A program made the position numbers and the translations under genes. Positions 1 through 8,054 of a stretch of DNA of 64,000 nt are shown here, piece after piece. Position 1 is the first letter of the stretch, and each line of letters starts with the position of its first letter. The notes under the pieces were generated by a model that worked only from the letters and a program-made list of their open reading frames with translations, was not told the DNA's origin and searched no databases. This stretch comes from Bradyrhizobium tropiciagri (GTDB lineage Bacteria > Pseudomonadota > Alphaproteobacteria > Rhizobiales > Xanthobacteraceae), in assembly GCF_018130545.1 (NCBI RefSeq), contig NZ_JAFCKF010000001.1:310001-374000 (forward strand), in the 5' to 3' direction.

Positions 1-2011
1 CCCGGGCTTCGTCGCTGCCGGTGCGCTGCACCAGCACGCGGCGGCCCTTGCGATCGTTGATCGTCTCGCGCTTGGCCTTGGGCTTCTTGGCGGGCGCATC
101 GTCGCCGCCGCCGGCATCACGCTGCTCCGGCCGCGTGAAATCCGCGCCCGCGATCTTGGCGATCTTTTCGCCCAGCTGCTCGCGCAGCACCCGCGTCTTG
201 ACCTCCTCGACCTTGCCCTCCTCGAGCTCGGCGAGCTGGAACGGGCCGTAGGAGATCCGGATCAGACGGTTCACCTCGAGCCCGAGATGCGCCATCACGT
301 TGCGCACCTCGCGGTTCTTGCCCTCGCGGATCGCGAACACCACCCAGACGTTGGAGCTCTGGTCGCGCTCCAGCGTCGCGTCGATCGGTCCGTATTTGAC
401 GCCGTCGACCTCGACGCCGTCCTTGAGCTGGTCGAGCTGGGCCTGGGTGACTTCGCCATGCGCGCGCACGCGGTAGCGGCGCAGCCATCCGGTGTCGGGA
501 TGCTCCAGCGTCCGCGCCAGCCCGCCGTCATTGGTCAGCAGCAGCAGGCCCTCGGTGTTGAAATCGAGTCGGCCGATCGAGATCAGCCGCGGCAAGCCTT
601 CCGGCAGATTGTCGAACACGGTCGGCCGTCCCTCAGGGTCGGCATGCGTCGTCATCAGCCCGCGCGGCTTGTGATACATGAACAGCCGGGTCCGCTCGCG
701 CGGCGGCAATGGCTTGCCGTCGACCGCCACGACATCATTGTCGGTGATATCGAGCGCCGGCGAGTTGATCACGCGTCCGTTGACTGTGACGCGCCCCTGC
801 GTGACGATCTCCTCGGCATCGCGGCGCGAAGCGAGGCCGGCGCGCGCCAGCACCTTGGCGATGCGTTCGCCTGCCTTCTTGGGCTTCGGCTCGGGACGCT
901 CGCGGCGATCGTCGTAGGAGCGCTCGCGATAAGCACCGCGGCCGCCGAAGGCCGGACGCTTCGCAAACACCTTGCTGTCGTCCTCATTGTCCCGGCGCGG
1001 CCGGTCGCCGAAGCGACCCTCGCTGCGCCGATGCTCCTGCCAGTCGGTGCGGCCTTCGGGCCGCTCGCGACGACGGCTGTCGCGGCGATCGCCGCCACCT
1101 TCATTGTCGCGATCCCAGCGCGGCCGGCTGAACTTCGGCCGATCACCCTGCTCGCGATCGTCGCGCGACCGCGAGAAGCGCGGACGCTCGTCGCCGCCAC
1201 GATCATCGCGCGGCCTGTCGTAACGCGGCTTGTCGAAATTGCGCGGGCCGTCGCGGAACGGGCGCGAACCGCGCTCTGGACGATCGGAGCCGCCCTCGCG
1301 CTTCTGCCACGGCTTGGACTCTCCGCGCGGCGGCCGATCGCCAAAGTCCTTGCGCGGACCACGGTCGCCATCGCGCTTGAACTTGCTGTCGCCGCCGAAT
1401 TTCCGCGCGGGCCGGTCGCCGTCGCGCGAAGGACGGTCGCCGAACGATCGCTCGCCACGTGGCGTATAGGGCCGCTTCTCGCCATCACGGTCGCGCGGCG
1501 CGTAAGGCTTGCGGTCGGCGAACTTGCGGTCGGAAGACCGTCCGGCAGGGCGGGCATCGTCGCGATCGCGGCGCGGCCCGCGGTCATCGCGGTTGTAGTT
1601 CGGGCGGTCACCGCGCGGCTTGAACGAACGCTTTTCGCCATCGCCGTCACGGTCAAACCGCGGCCGGTCGCCGCGCGGCTTGAAGGTGCGCTTCTCACCG
1701 TCGCCGTCGCGTGGCGGACGATCACGGAAAGGGCGATCTCCGCGGGGACGGTCGCCGTCACGGCTGAATCGGGGCTTGTCGCCGAAATCGCGGCGCGGCG
1801 GACGGTCTTCGCGATCGCCGCGATAAGGCCGCTTCTCGCCATCGCCCTTGCCGGCAAAGTCCTTGCCGCCAAAACCGCGCTTGGCGAATTTCTTGTCCGG
1901 CCCGCGGGCGGCGCCAGAGCGGCCCTTGCTCCCGCCGGCGCGGCCTTGGCCACCGCCAGGCCGATCACGCCGGCCGCGGGAATCGTTGTTTTTGTCGCTG
2001 TCGCGGGGCAT
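1..2011 (-). CDS. rluB: 23S rRNA pseudouridine synthase (RluB/RsuA family) with a long basic disordered N-terminus, partial
   Basis: Isomerises a uridine of 23S rRNA to pseudouridine. The minus-strand frame opens at ATG 2009-2011 and has no stop before base 1, so the C-terminus lies outside the window. About 375 residues come first and are almost wholly Arg, Asp, Gly, Pro, Lys and Phe, in repeats built on GDRP, KRPY and FKPRGDRP. Next are an S4 RNA-binding domain (AKVLARAGLASRRDAEEIV) and the catalytic domain with the signature GRLDFNTEGLLLLTNDG, whose Asp is the catalytic residue of the family, and then a Lys-rich tail. Usual RluB proteins are 250-350 residues, so the extension more than doubles the size. 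It resembles the basic extensions seen in other rhizobial RluB proteins. Catalytic identity is firm; RluB rather than another RsuA-family member is likely. It diverges from tadA with 128-140 bp between starts. Confidence 0.9.
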   Translation of the reverse strand, partial: MPRDSDKNNDSRGRRDRPGGGQGRAGGSKGRSGAARGPDKKFAKRGFGGKDFAGKGDGEKRPYRGDREDRPPRRDFGDKPRFSRDGDRPRGDRPFRDRPPRDGDGEKRTFKPRGDRPRFDRDGDGEKRSFKPRGDRPNYNRDDRGPRRDRDDARPAGRSSDRKFADRKPYAPRDRDGEKRPYTPRGERSFGDRPSRDGDRPARKFGGDSKFKRDGDRGPRKDFGDRPPRGESKPWQKREGGSDRPERGSRPFRDGPRNFDKPRYDRPRDDRGGDERPRFSRSRDDREQGDRPKFSRPRWDRDNEGGGDRRDSRRRERPEGRTDWQEHRRSEGRFGDRPRRDNEDDSKVFAKRPAFGGRGAYRERSYDDRRERPEPKPKKAGERIAKVLARAGLASRRDAEEIVTQGRVTVNGRVINSPALDITDNDVVAVDGKPLPPRERTRLFMYHKPRGLMTTHADPEGRPTVFDNLPEGLPRLISIGRLDFNTEGLLLLTNDGGLARTLEHPDTGWLRRYRVRAHGEVTQAQLDQLKDGVEVDGVKYGPIDATLERDQSSNVWVVFAIREGKNREVRNVMAHLGLEVNRLIRISYGPFQLAELEEGKVEEVKTRVLREQLGEKIAKIAGADFTRPEQRDAGGGDDAPAKKPKAKRETINDRKGRRVLVQRTGSDEAR

Positions 2012-2151
2012 GAATGTTCTCGCTGGACGTTCAATTGGGGTGCAAAGGTCACCGGGCCGTACGCGCCCTCGTGGCAGCGTTTGACGCAAAACCGGCAATC
2101 ACTTTTGCTGAAGGCGACGCTACTAGCAGGTTTCTTCCGATGATACGAGGC

Positions 2152-2598
2152 ATGTCGGCCCCTTCTTTCATGGATTTGGCGCTGAAAACGGCCGAAAATG
2201 CCGGAAAATCGGGAGAAGTTCCGATCGGATGCGTCATTGTGCGGGGCTACGAGGTGATCGCCACCGCCGGCAACCGGACGCTGACCGATCGCGACCCGAC
2301 CGCGCATGCCGAAATCCTGGCGATCCGGCAGGCGGCGGAGGCCATCGGCACCGAGCGGCTGGTCGATTGCGACCTCTACGTCACGCTAGAGCCCTGCACC
2401 ATGTGCGCCGGCGCGATCTCCTTTGCCCGCATCCGCCGGCTGTATTACGGCGCCGCCGACCCCAAGGGCGGCGCGGTCGAGTCCGGCGTGCGATTCTTCG
2501 CCCAGCCGACCTGCCACCACGTGCCGGAGGTCTATGGCGCGGTGGGAGAGAGCGAGGCGGCGCGGCTGCTGCGCGAATTTTTCAGAGAGCGGCGCTGA
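2152..2598 (+). CDS. tadA: tRNA-specific adenosine deaminase TadA
   Basis: Deaminates adenosine 34 to inosine in the tRNA-Arg(ACG) anticodon. The 148-residue product has the zinc-binding and catalytic signature of the cytidine/deoxycytidylate deaminase fold: HAEI with the proton-shuttling Glu, and PCTMCAGAI with the two zinc cysteines. PKGGAVESG follows, as in TadA. The frame is open further upstream, and an in-frame ATG at 2140 would add four residues. I chose ATG 2152 because the protein then begins just before the conserved FMDLALKTAENAGKSGEVPIG helix. Length matches the family (about 150). It diverges from the rluB-like gene and converges with the hydrolase gene, with a large palindrome between. 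Confidence 0.93.
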   Translation: MSAPSFMDLALKTAENAGKSGEVPIGCVIVRGYEVIATAGNRTLTDRDPTAHAEILAIRQAAEAIGTERLVDCDLYVTLEPCTMCAGAISFARIRRLYYGAADPKGGAVESGVRFFAQPTCHHVPEVYGAVGESEAARLLREFFRERR

Positions 2599-2653
2599 CG
2601 CTCCCGTAGCCCGGGTGGAGCTACAAAGCTCTCAGCATGCAAAATATTGATCC

Positions 2654-2754
2654 CGTCATCCTGAGGAGCGCGTAGCGCGTCTCGAAGGATCGACGGCCAC
2701 CGGCCGGGCCGTGCATCCTTCGAGACGCGCGCGATGCGCGCTCCTCAGGATGAC
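2654..2754. repeat. Intergenic palindromic repeat
   Basis: Imperfect inverted repeat with long arms: CGTCATCCTGAGGAGCGCG at the left and the complementary CGCTCCTCAGGATGACG at the right, around a GC-rich centre. It lies between two convergent genes, where the RNA hairpin could terminate both. The sequence style matches dispersed repeats of Bradyrhizobium genomes; the family assignment is inferred. Confidence 0.75.
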
Positions 2755-2770
2755 GGTGAACGGAGCCGCA

Positions 2771-3676
2771 TCAAGCAGCCAGGAAAAACTCGCGCAGCAG
2801 TTTCGCCGTCGCGTCGGGTGCCTCCTCGGGCAGGAAATGCCCCGACGCGACAGGCGCGCCGCTCACGTTGGTGGCCCAATTCTTCCAGGTGTCGAGCGGC
2901 GTCGTCGCGGCACTGGCGACGCCGGCATCGCCCCACAGCGCCAGCATCGGGATCGTGATCTTCTTTCCGGCATCGACATCGGCCTTGTCGATCTCGTAAT
3001 CGGCATAGGCGCCGGCGCGGTAGTCTTCGCACATCGCGTGGATGCGGGCGGGATCGCGGAACGGCGCAAGATAATGCGCGAGCGCCCGCGGATCGATCGC
3101 CTCCAGCGTCCTGGTCCGGGTCTGGCTCGCCATCTTCTCCTTGAGGAAGAATTCGCCATTGTTGGAGATCAGCGTCTCCGGCAGCGGATAAGGCTGCGCC
3201 AGGAATGCCCAATGGTAGATCTTCAGCGCCGACAGGCGATTGAGCTTCTGCCAGTAATCATAGGTCGGCGCGATATCGAGCACCGCGAGCTTCGACAGCC
3301 GGCCGGGATGATCGAGCGCCAAACGATACGACACCCGGCCACCGCGATCGTGGCCGGCGAGCGCGAAATGCACATGGCCGAGCTGCTCCATCGCCTCGAT
3401 CATGGTCTTGGCCCAGGCCCGCTTGGTGTAGGGCGTATGGTCCTTGTCGCTGTCGGGCATGTCGGACCAACCGTAGCCCGGCAGGTCGGCGATGATCAGC
3501 GTGAACTTGTCGTCGAGCTTCGGCGCCACCGTGTGCCACATCACATGGGTCGAGGAGAAGCCATGCAGCAGCAGCAAGGGCGGGCCCTTGCCGCCGACGC
3601 GGGCGAAGATGCGGCCCTGCGAGGTGTTGATCCATTTCGATTCATAGCCGGGAAAAAGATCAGCGAGATCAGGCAT
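2771..3676 (-). CDS. Fluoroacetate dehalogenase-like alpha/beta hydrolase
   Basis: Predicted to cleave the carbon-halogen bond of haloacetates through an aspartyl ester. The 301-residue protein lines up without gaps to the numbering I recall for the Rhodopseudomonas palustris enzyme RPA1163: nucleophile Asp110 in GHDRGGR with carboxylate-binding Arg111 and Arg114, acid Asp134, halide-pocket His155, Trp156 and Tyr219, and base His280 in [10 protein letters not shown]. The oxyanion strand LLLLHGF is at 35-41. Position 185, Trp in RPA1163 (ASWTR), is Gln here (ASQTR). The start ATG at 3674-3676 fits the family N-terminus. The protein is cytoplasmic and monocistronic. An epoxide hydrolase is unlikely because the halide pocket residues are kept; activity on fluoroacetate itself is inference. 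Confidence 0.88.
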   Translation of the reverse strand: MPDLADLFPGYESKWINTSQGRIFARVGGKGPPLLLLHGFSSTHVMWHTVAPKLDDKFTLIIADLPGYGWSDMPDSDKDHTPYTKRAWAKTMIEAMEQLGHVHFALAGHDRGGRVSYRLALDHPGRLSKLAVLDIAPTYDYWQKLNRLSALKIYHWAFLAQPYPLPETLISNNGEFFLKEKMASQTRTRTLEAIDPRALAHYLAPFRDPARIHAMCEDYRAGAYADYEIDKADVDAGKKITIPMLALWGDAGVASAATTPLDTWKNWATNVSGAPVASGHFLPEEAPDATAKLLREFFLAA

Positions 3677-3793
3677 CGGTGGCTCCCTTCCCTGCCGCGT
3701 GCGCCGTGCTTCAAACTTTGTTCGGCGTTACCGCTGGCCTGGTTTATGCCATCCTGAGGTCCTGCCAACAACAACACGAAACGAGGAAGTGCC

Positions 3794-5026
3794 ATGTCGA
3801 TTGATTTCGAAATCCCCGCCGAAGCCAAGGCGATCCGCGAGAAGGTTCGCAAATTCGTGCACGACGAGTGCATTCCGGCGGAAAAGGAACTCGACACCAA
3901 GCCGCTTGCCGAGGTGCTGGCACCGCTGCGCAAGAAGGCCCGCGCACAGGGCCTGTGGTGCCCGTTCGTGCCGAAGGAGTATGGCGGTATGGGCCTCGGC
4001 CCGCTGGCCAATGCGCTGGTGCAGATGGAGCTCGGCGAGAGCATGCTCGGCGCGCTCTCGATGAACACGCAAGGGCCCGACGACGCCTCGATGATGACGA
4101 TCCTGGCGCACGGCACCGACTACCAGAAGGAAAAATTCCTGAAACCGCTGCTGAACGGCGAGAAGCGGATCTGCTTCTCGATGACGGAAAAGGCCGCCGG
4201 CGCCGACGCCACCGGCATGCAGACCACGGCGGTGAAGGACGGCAACGAGAACTACATCCTCAACGGCGAGAAATGGTTCTCCTCGTCGGCGAGCGTCGCC
4301 GACATGGCGCTGGTGATGGCGAAGACCGATCCGAATGCGCCACGCCACAAGCAATATTCGACCTTCATCGTCGAGCTGCCCAATCCCGGCTACCGCATCA
4401 AGCGCAACGTCGCCAACATGGCGATCGAGGGTCCGCATGACGACGTGATCCATGGCGGCCACTCCGAGATCGAGATCAAGGACCTCAAGGTGCCGGCCGA
4501 CAATCTGCTCGGCGGCGAAGGCAACGGCTTCAACATGGGCCAGCACCGCCTCGCCTACGGCCGGCTGCGGCACGGCATGCACAACGTCGCCAAGGCGCAG
4601 CGCGCGCTCGACATGGCGGCAGCGCACGTCACCAAGCGCTCGACCTTCGGCCAGTTGCTGGCGGACCGCCAGGCGGTGCAGTTCATGCTCGCCGACTGCG
4701 CCAGCGAGCTCTATATCGGCAGACTGATGCTGCTGCACATCGCCTACAAGGCCGAGAAGGGCCTCGACATCCGCCAGGAAAACTCGATCGCCAAGATCTT
4801 CCACGCCCACATGGTGCACAAGGTGATCGACACCGCGATCCAGCTGCACGGCGCGCTCGGCTTCAGCCAGGATACGCCGCTGGCGAAATGGTACACCCAG
4901 GTGCGCTCGCAGCGGCTGGTCGACGGCCCTGATGAAGTGCACAAGTGGAAGATCGGCAAGAACGTCATCAAGGCGTTCCGCGAGCACGGCACCACCGCGA
5001 GCGCGGCGGGCGGGGATCTGCTGTAA
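3794..5026 (+). CDS. Acyl-CoA dehydrogenase (ACAD10/11-like)
   Basis: FAD enzyme that forms the alpha-beta double bond of an acyl-CoA and passes electrons to ETF. The 410-residue protein shows the N-terminal helical domain (residues 5-125, with WCPFVPKEYGGMGLGPL), the beta domain (about 130-240, with CFSMTEKAAGADATGMQ) and the C-terminal helical domain with RSTFGQLLADRQAVQFMLADC, IQLHGALGFSQDTPL and the end motif LVDGPDEVHKWKIGK. The end motif is typical of the ACAD10/11 type acting on branched or hydroxylated long-chain acyl-CoAs; substrate here is unknown. ATG 3794 is preceded by GAGGAAG. It diverges from the dehalogenase gene, with 117 bp between starts. The cytoplasmic location and family are firm. 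Confidence 0.9.
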   Translation: MSIDFEIPAEAKAIREKVRKFVHDECIPAEKELDTKPLAEVLAPLRKKARAQGLWCPFVPKEYGGMGLGPLANALVQMELGESMLGALSMNTQGPDDASMMTILAHGTDYQKEKFLKPLLNGEKRICFSMTEKAAGADATGMQTTAVKDGNENYILNGEKWFSSSASVADMALVMAKTDPNAPRHKQYSTFIVELPNPGYRIKRNVANMAIEGPHDDVIHGGHSEIEIKDLKVPADNLLGGEGNGFNMGQHRLAYGRLRHGMHNVAKAQRALDMAAAHVTKRSTFGQLLADRQAVQFMLADCASELYIGRLMLLHIAYKAEKGLDIRQENSIAKIFHAHMVHKVIDTAIQLHGALGFSQDTPLAKWYTQVRSQRLVDGPDEVHKWKIGKNVIKAFREHGTTASAAGGDLL

Positions 5027-5037
5027 CTACGCACCAT

Positions 5038-5125
5038 CGTCATTGTCGGGCTTGACCCGGCAATCCATCGCAGGAAGAGACTCTTCCGAAGGTGATGGAT
5101 GCGCGGGTCAAGCCCGCGCATGACG
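5038..5125. repeat. Intergenic palindromic repeat (GGGTCAAGCCCG type)
   Basis: Inverted repeat whose left arm contains GTCGGGCTTGACCCGGCAAT and whose right arm contains GCGCGGGTCAAGCCCGCGCA, ending in ATGACG. A related copy is at 33599-33702. It separates convergent acyl-CoA dehydrogenase and purD and may act as a two-way terminator. Confidence 0.75.
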
Positions 5126-5133
5126 AGCGGAGG

Positions 5134-6414
5134 TCAGCGCCCCTGCTCCGCCTCCACCGCCTGCCAGGCGATGTCGCGGCGGCAGAATCCGTCCGGCCAT
5201 TTGATGCGGTCGACGGCCTGATAGGCGCGGTCGCGCGCCTCGGTGACGGTCTTGCCCATCGCGGAGACGTTCAGCACCCGTCCGCCATTGGCGAGAACCG
5301 CGCCATCCTTCGCCACCGTGCCGGCGTGGAATATCTCGACGCCCTCGACCTTGCCGGCGTCATCGAGACCATCGATCCGCGTGCCCTTGGCGTAGTCGCC
5401 GGGATAGCCCTTGGCCGCCATCACCACCGTCAGCGCCGGGTCCGGATACCAGCGCAGATCGAAATTCTTCAATTGCCCGTCGATCGAGGCGAGCAGCGCC
5501 GGCACGATGTCCGACATCATCCGCAGCATCAGCACCTGGCACTCGGGATCACCGAACCGGACATTGTATTCGAACAGTTTTGGACCCTGCGCGGTCAGCA
5601 TCACGCCGGCATAGAGCACGCCCTTGAACGGCGTGCCGCGGCTCTTCATCCCGGCGACCGTCGGCAGGATGATCCGCGCCATGATCTGGTCGTGCACCTC
5701 CGGTGTCACGAACGGCGTCGGCGAATAGGCGCCCATGCCGCCGGTGTTCGGCCCCTTGTCGTGATCGAACACCCGCTTGTGGTCCTGCGCGGTCGCGAGC
5801 GGAATCGCGGTCTCGCCGTCGCACAGCGCGAAGAAGCTGATCTCGCGGCCGGAGAGGAACTCCTCGATCACGACCTCGGCGCCGGCCGAGCCGAACGCGC
5901 CGTCGAACATCATCGCAACAGCGGCTTCCGCTTCAGCCAGCGTCTGCGCCACGACGACGCCCTTGCCGGCGGCGAGCCCGTCGGCCTTGACCACGATCGG
6001 CGCGCCCTGGGCGCGGACATAGGCGAGCGCGTCGTTGGCATTGTCGAAGCGGCGATAGGCGCCGGTCGGAATGTCGAACTCGCTGCACAGATCCTTCGTG
6101 AAGCCCTTCGAGCCCTCGAGCTGCGCGGCCTGCCTGCTCGGCCCGAACGCCTTGATGCCATCAGCGGCAAGGTCGTCCACGATCCCGGCAGTGAGCGGTG
6201 TCTCCGGGCCGACCACCACCAGATCGACCGCATTGCGCCGGCAGAACTCGATCACCGCAGGATGATCGGCGACATCGAGCGCGATGCACTCGGCCTCGCG
6301 CGCGATGCCGGCATTGCCCGGCGCGCACCAGAGCTTCGTAACCAGCGGGGACGCGGCAATCTTCCACGCCAGCGCATGTTCGCGGCCGCCGGAACCGAGC
6401 AGGAGAATGTTCAT
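5134..6414 (-). CDS. purD: Phosphoribosylamine-glycine ligase
   Basis: GAR synthetase: joins glycine to phosphoribosylamine with ATP in step 2 of purine synthesis. The 426-residue protein has the N-domain [11 protein letters not shown] (8-17), PGNAG (32-36) and VVGPETPL (67-74), the ATP-grasp segment [14 protein letters not shown] (142-155), and [19 protein letters not shown] and GDYAKGTRI toward the C-terminus. ATG 6412-6414 gives the canonical [13 protein letters not shown] start; the open frame upstream is not conserved-looking. Length matches the family. It is monocistronic, converging with the acyl-CoA dehydrogenase across a palindrome. Confidence 0.96.
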   Translation of the reverse strand: MNILLLGSGGREHALAWKIAASPLVTKLWCAPGNAGIAREAECIALDVADHPAVIEFCRRNAVDLVVVGPETPLTAGIVDDLAADGIKAFGPSRQAAQLEGSKGFTKDLCSEFDIPTGAYRRFDNANDALAYVRAQGAPIVVKADGLAAGKGVVVAQTLAEAEAAVAMMFDGAFGSAGAEVVIEEFLSGREISFFALCDGETAIPLATAQDHKRVFDHDKGPNTGGMGAYSPTPFVTPEVHDQIMARIILPTVAGMKSRGTPFKGVLYAGVMLTAQGPKLFEYNVRFGDPECQVLMLRMMSDIVPALLASIDGQLKNFDLRWYPDPALTVVMAAKGYPGDYAKGTRIDGLDDAGKVEGVEIFHAGTVAKDGAVLANGGRVLNVSAMGKTVTEARDRAYQAVDRIKWPDGFCRRDIAWQAVEAEQGR

Positions 6415-6510
6415 CAGATACGGGCTCAAAACGGTGTGAGACCCGTGTCGGTCGCACGAATCCCCGCCGGCCTGCAAGGGGCGAGGCGGCCGATTCCCCC
6501 GTCATTCGGC

Positions 6511-6810
6511 TTACTGCTGCTTGCCGGCAATGATCTCCTGCAAGGTCGCGACATGGCGGGCGAAGGCGCCGCGGCCGGCCGCGGTCGCGGTCACGGTGGT
6601 CTGCGGCTTCTTGCCGACGAAGGCCTTGTCGACCGCGACATAGCCGGCCCTCGCCAGCGTCTCGATATGGGCGCCGAGATTGCCGTCGGTGGCCCCCGTC
6701 AGCTTCTTCAGCCGGGCGAATTCGAGTCCGGCCGAAACCGGCAGCGCATTGAGCGCCGCCATGATCCGCAACCGCAGCGGCTGGTGGATGATCTCGTCGA
6801 GTTCGGCCAT
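6511..6810 (-). CDS. Winged-helix transcriptional regulator
   Basis: Small (99 residues) DNA-binding protein with a winged-helix fold: HQPLRLRIMAALNAL, then the recognition region FARLKKLTGATDGNLGAHIETLARAGYV, then the wing KPQTTVTATAAGRGAFARHV. This resembles the ArsR/MarR-like stand-alone winged-helix family of transcriptional regulators. No metal-binding cysteines are seen. ATG 6808-6810 lies four bases after the stop of the upstream membrane gene, so it is translated from the same transcript as the two membrane genes. The palindrome at 7949-7967 upstream of that operon is its most likely binding site, which would make it an autoregulator; this is inference. Confidence 0.8.
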   Translation of the reverse strand: MAELDEIIHQPLRLRIMAALNALPVSAGLEFARLKKLTGATDGNLGAHIETLARAGYVAVDKAFVGKKPQTTVTATAAGRGAFARHVATLQEIIAGKQQ

Positions 6811-6814
6811 CGCG

Positions 6815-7366
6815 TCAGATCCGGCGCATCCAGAGCCCGCCGAGCACCAGCGCGCCGCCATGCACCACCGCCATCCACAGCAGCAGTGCCGGGCCGGCGT
6901 AGAAGTAGGCGGTCACGATCAAGGCGCTGCTGCACAGCGCAATCACGATGAAGGCGTAGCCGAACCACAGGCCGGCTAGCGCGTAGAACAGCATCGTGAA
7001 GAGCGGCCAGAACACCAGCATCTGACGCGGTCCGTAATGGCCGAGCACCACCGAGCAGAAAATGCCGAATGCGATGAACAGCAGGAACGCCATCAGCAAC
7101 CGGATGGCGAAGGCGCCCGCCCCCGGACCGACACCGCTGAACGCTGCAATTGCGATCGAGCCTGCGATTCCGATGAGATCAACGACGGCCCAGATCGTAT
7201 AGCCCTGCGGCGGCCATGTGTGGTTGGCGATGTAGCCCACAAAGACCAATGCGCCCCACATAATGATGATCAGACTGGCGTTCTGATAGATTCGCGACTG
7301 GCGGACGCGCTGCACGACGTCGTTGATGTCGTTCAGCGCCGCGCTGGCCTGTTGACTGTCGATCAT
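6815..7366 (-). CDS. Multi-pass membrane protein of unknown function
   Basis: A 183-residue protein that I cannot name. After a short soluble start (MIDSQQASAALNDINDVVQRVRQ) it has about five hydrophobic segments: ASLIIIMWGALVFVGYIA, IWAVVDLIGIAGSIAIAAF, AFAIRLLMAFLLFIAFGIF, MLVFWPLFTMLFYALAGLWFGYAFIVIALCSSALIV and LLLWMAVVHGGALVLGGLWM. ATG 7364-7366 overlaps the stop of the DUF2306-like gene (ATGA type), and the gene is followed four bases later by the winged-helix regulator. Membrane protein plus small winged-helix partner pairs are common in bacteria; here the regulator probably controls the level of these membrane proteins. Confidence 0.75.
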   Translation of the reverse strand: MIDSQQASAALNDINDVVQRVRQSRIYQNASLIIIMWGALVFVGYIANHTWPPQGYTIWAVVDLIGIAGSIAIAAFSGVGPGAGAFAIRLLMAFLLFIAFGIFCSVVLGHYGPRQMLVFWPLFTMLFYALAGLWFGYAFIVIALCSSALIVTAYFYAGPALLLWMAVVHGGALVLGGLWMRRI

Positions 7367-7905
7367 GATGGCACTCCACTCTGCCCGGCAAGCTTGGCGG
7401 ACAGCGGCGGCGCCTCCGCCGGCGGGCGATATTTCCCGATCAGGACGTAAGCGATCGTCATCGCCATGATCGACAACACCAATGCCACCAGCCCAACCTG
7501 CCCGCGCGTCGTCAACGGCAGCAGGCGCACCACGATTTCCGTTGCCGCCGCCGACACCAGCGACACGTAGGACCACGAGATGAAATAGTAGTGTTTCAGT
7601 CGCCAGTTCGCCGGCCGCGGACTTCGCAGCAGCGGAACAATCGCCGCCACGATACAGACGAAGTTCACGATCGCGCCGACATGGAACAGGTTGAGAGTGC
7701 CGGTGAACCGATAGACCAGCATCGCCGTCCCGTCGGCGACCAGCATGGCATAGACGTAGAGATAGCCGCGCGCCCGATGGCCCGCGCCGCGCTTGGGGCG
7801 CAGGAACTGGATCAGCCCGACACCGATGCACAGGATTGCCACGACGGCATGAACCGCGCCTGCCGCGGAATGGACGAAACTCGCCAGCGCCACATACGGG
7901 ATCAT
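7363..7905 (-). CDS. DUF2306-type membrane protein
   Basis: A 180-residue integral membrane protein with at least four hydrophobic helices: SAAGAVHAVVAILCIGVGLIQF, GYLYVYAMLVADGTAMLV, VGAIVNFVCIVAAIVPLL and VGLVALVLSIMAMTIAYVLIG. The short polar loop FLRPKRGAGHRARGYLYV and the conserved-looking histidines (HAVVA, HRARGY, FHVGA, LKHYYF) fit the DUF2306 family, some members of which resemble heme-binding membrane proteins. It is the first gene of the three-gene operon with the membrane protein and the regulator. The start is 44 bp from a perfect inverted repeat. Confidence 0.75.
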   Translation of the reverse strand: MIPYVALASFVHSAAGAVHAVVAILCIGVGLIQFLRPKRGAGHRARGYLYVYAMLVADGTAMLVYRFTGTLNLFHVGAIVNFVCIVAAIVPLLRSPRPANWRLKHYYFISWSYVSLVSAAATEIVVRLLPLTTRGQVGLVALVLSIMAMTIAYVLIGKYRPPAEAPPLSAKLAGQSGVPS

Positions 7906-7948
7906 CGGTCAGCCCTCTCCCTGGAGAACCATCTTCTCGTATCTAGAG

Positions 7949-7967
7949 TACTCTGTATCACAGAGTA
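7949..7967. promoter_or_regulatory. Perfect inverted repeat, candidate operator
   Basis: TACTCTGT-ATC-ACAGAGTA: 8-bp perfect arms with a 3-bp spacer in the divergent promoter region between the DUF2306 operon (start 7905) and xseA (start 8055). The position and symmetry suit a dimeric winged-helix repressor, most simply the one encoded at the end of the operon. Binding is inferred. Confidence 0.6.
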
Positions 7968-8054
7968 TAGGCACAAACAAGGCCGTGCATTGGCGATGGC
8001 GGGCAAAAGTCCCTACGTTGGTCTGAAGCTCACAAACAGCCGAATCACCTGCAA

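Noticed and set aside
287-2143. Long + strand open frame of about 600 codons over the rluB-like gene, and a second minus-strand frame (769-2307) offset from it
   Set aside because: Both are mirror frames of the Arg/Asp/Gly repeats of the real minus-strand gene. They have monotonous Ala/Val/Arg composition and no family features.
3728-4987. Antisense frames over the acyl-CoA dehydrogenase and purD genes (also 5092-6951 +)
   Set aside because: Shadow frames with low-complexity composition, fully covered by proteins with clear family motifs.
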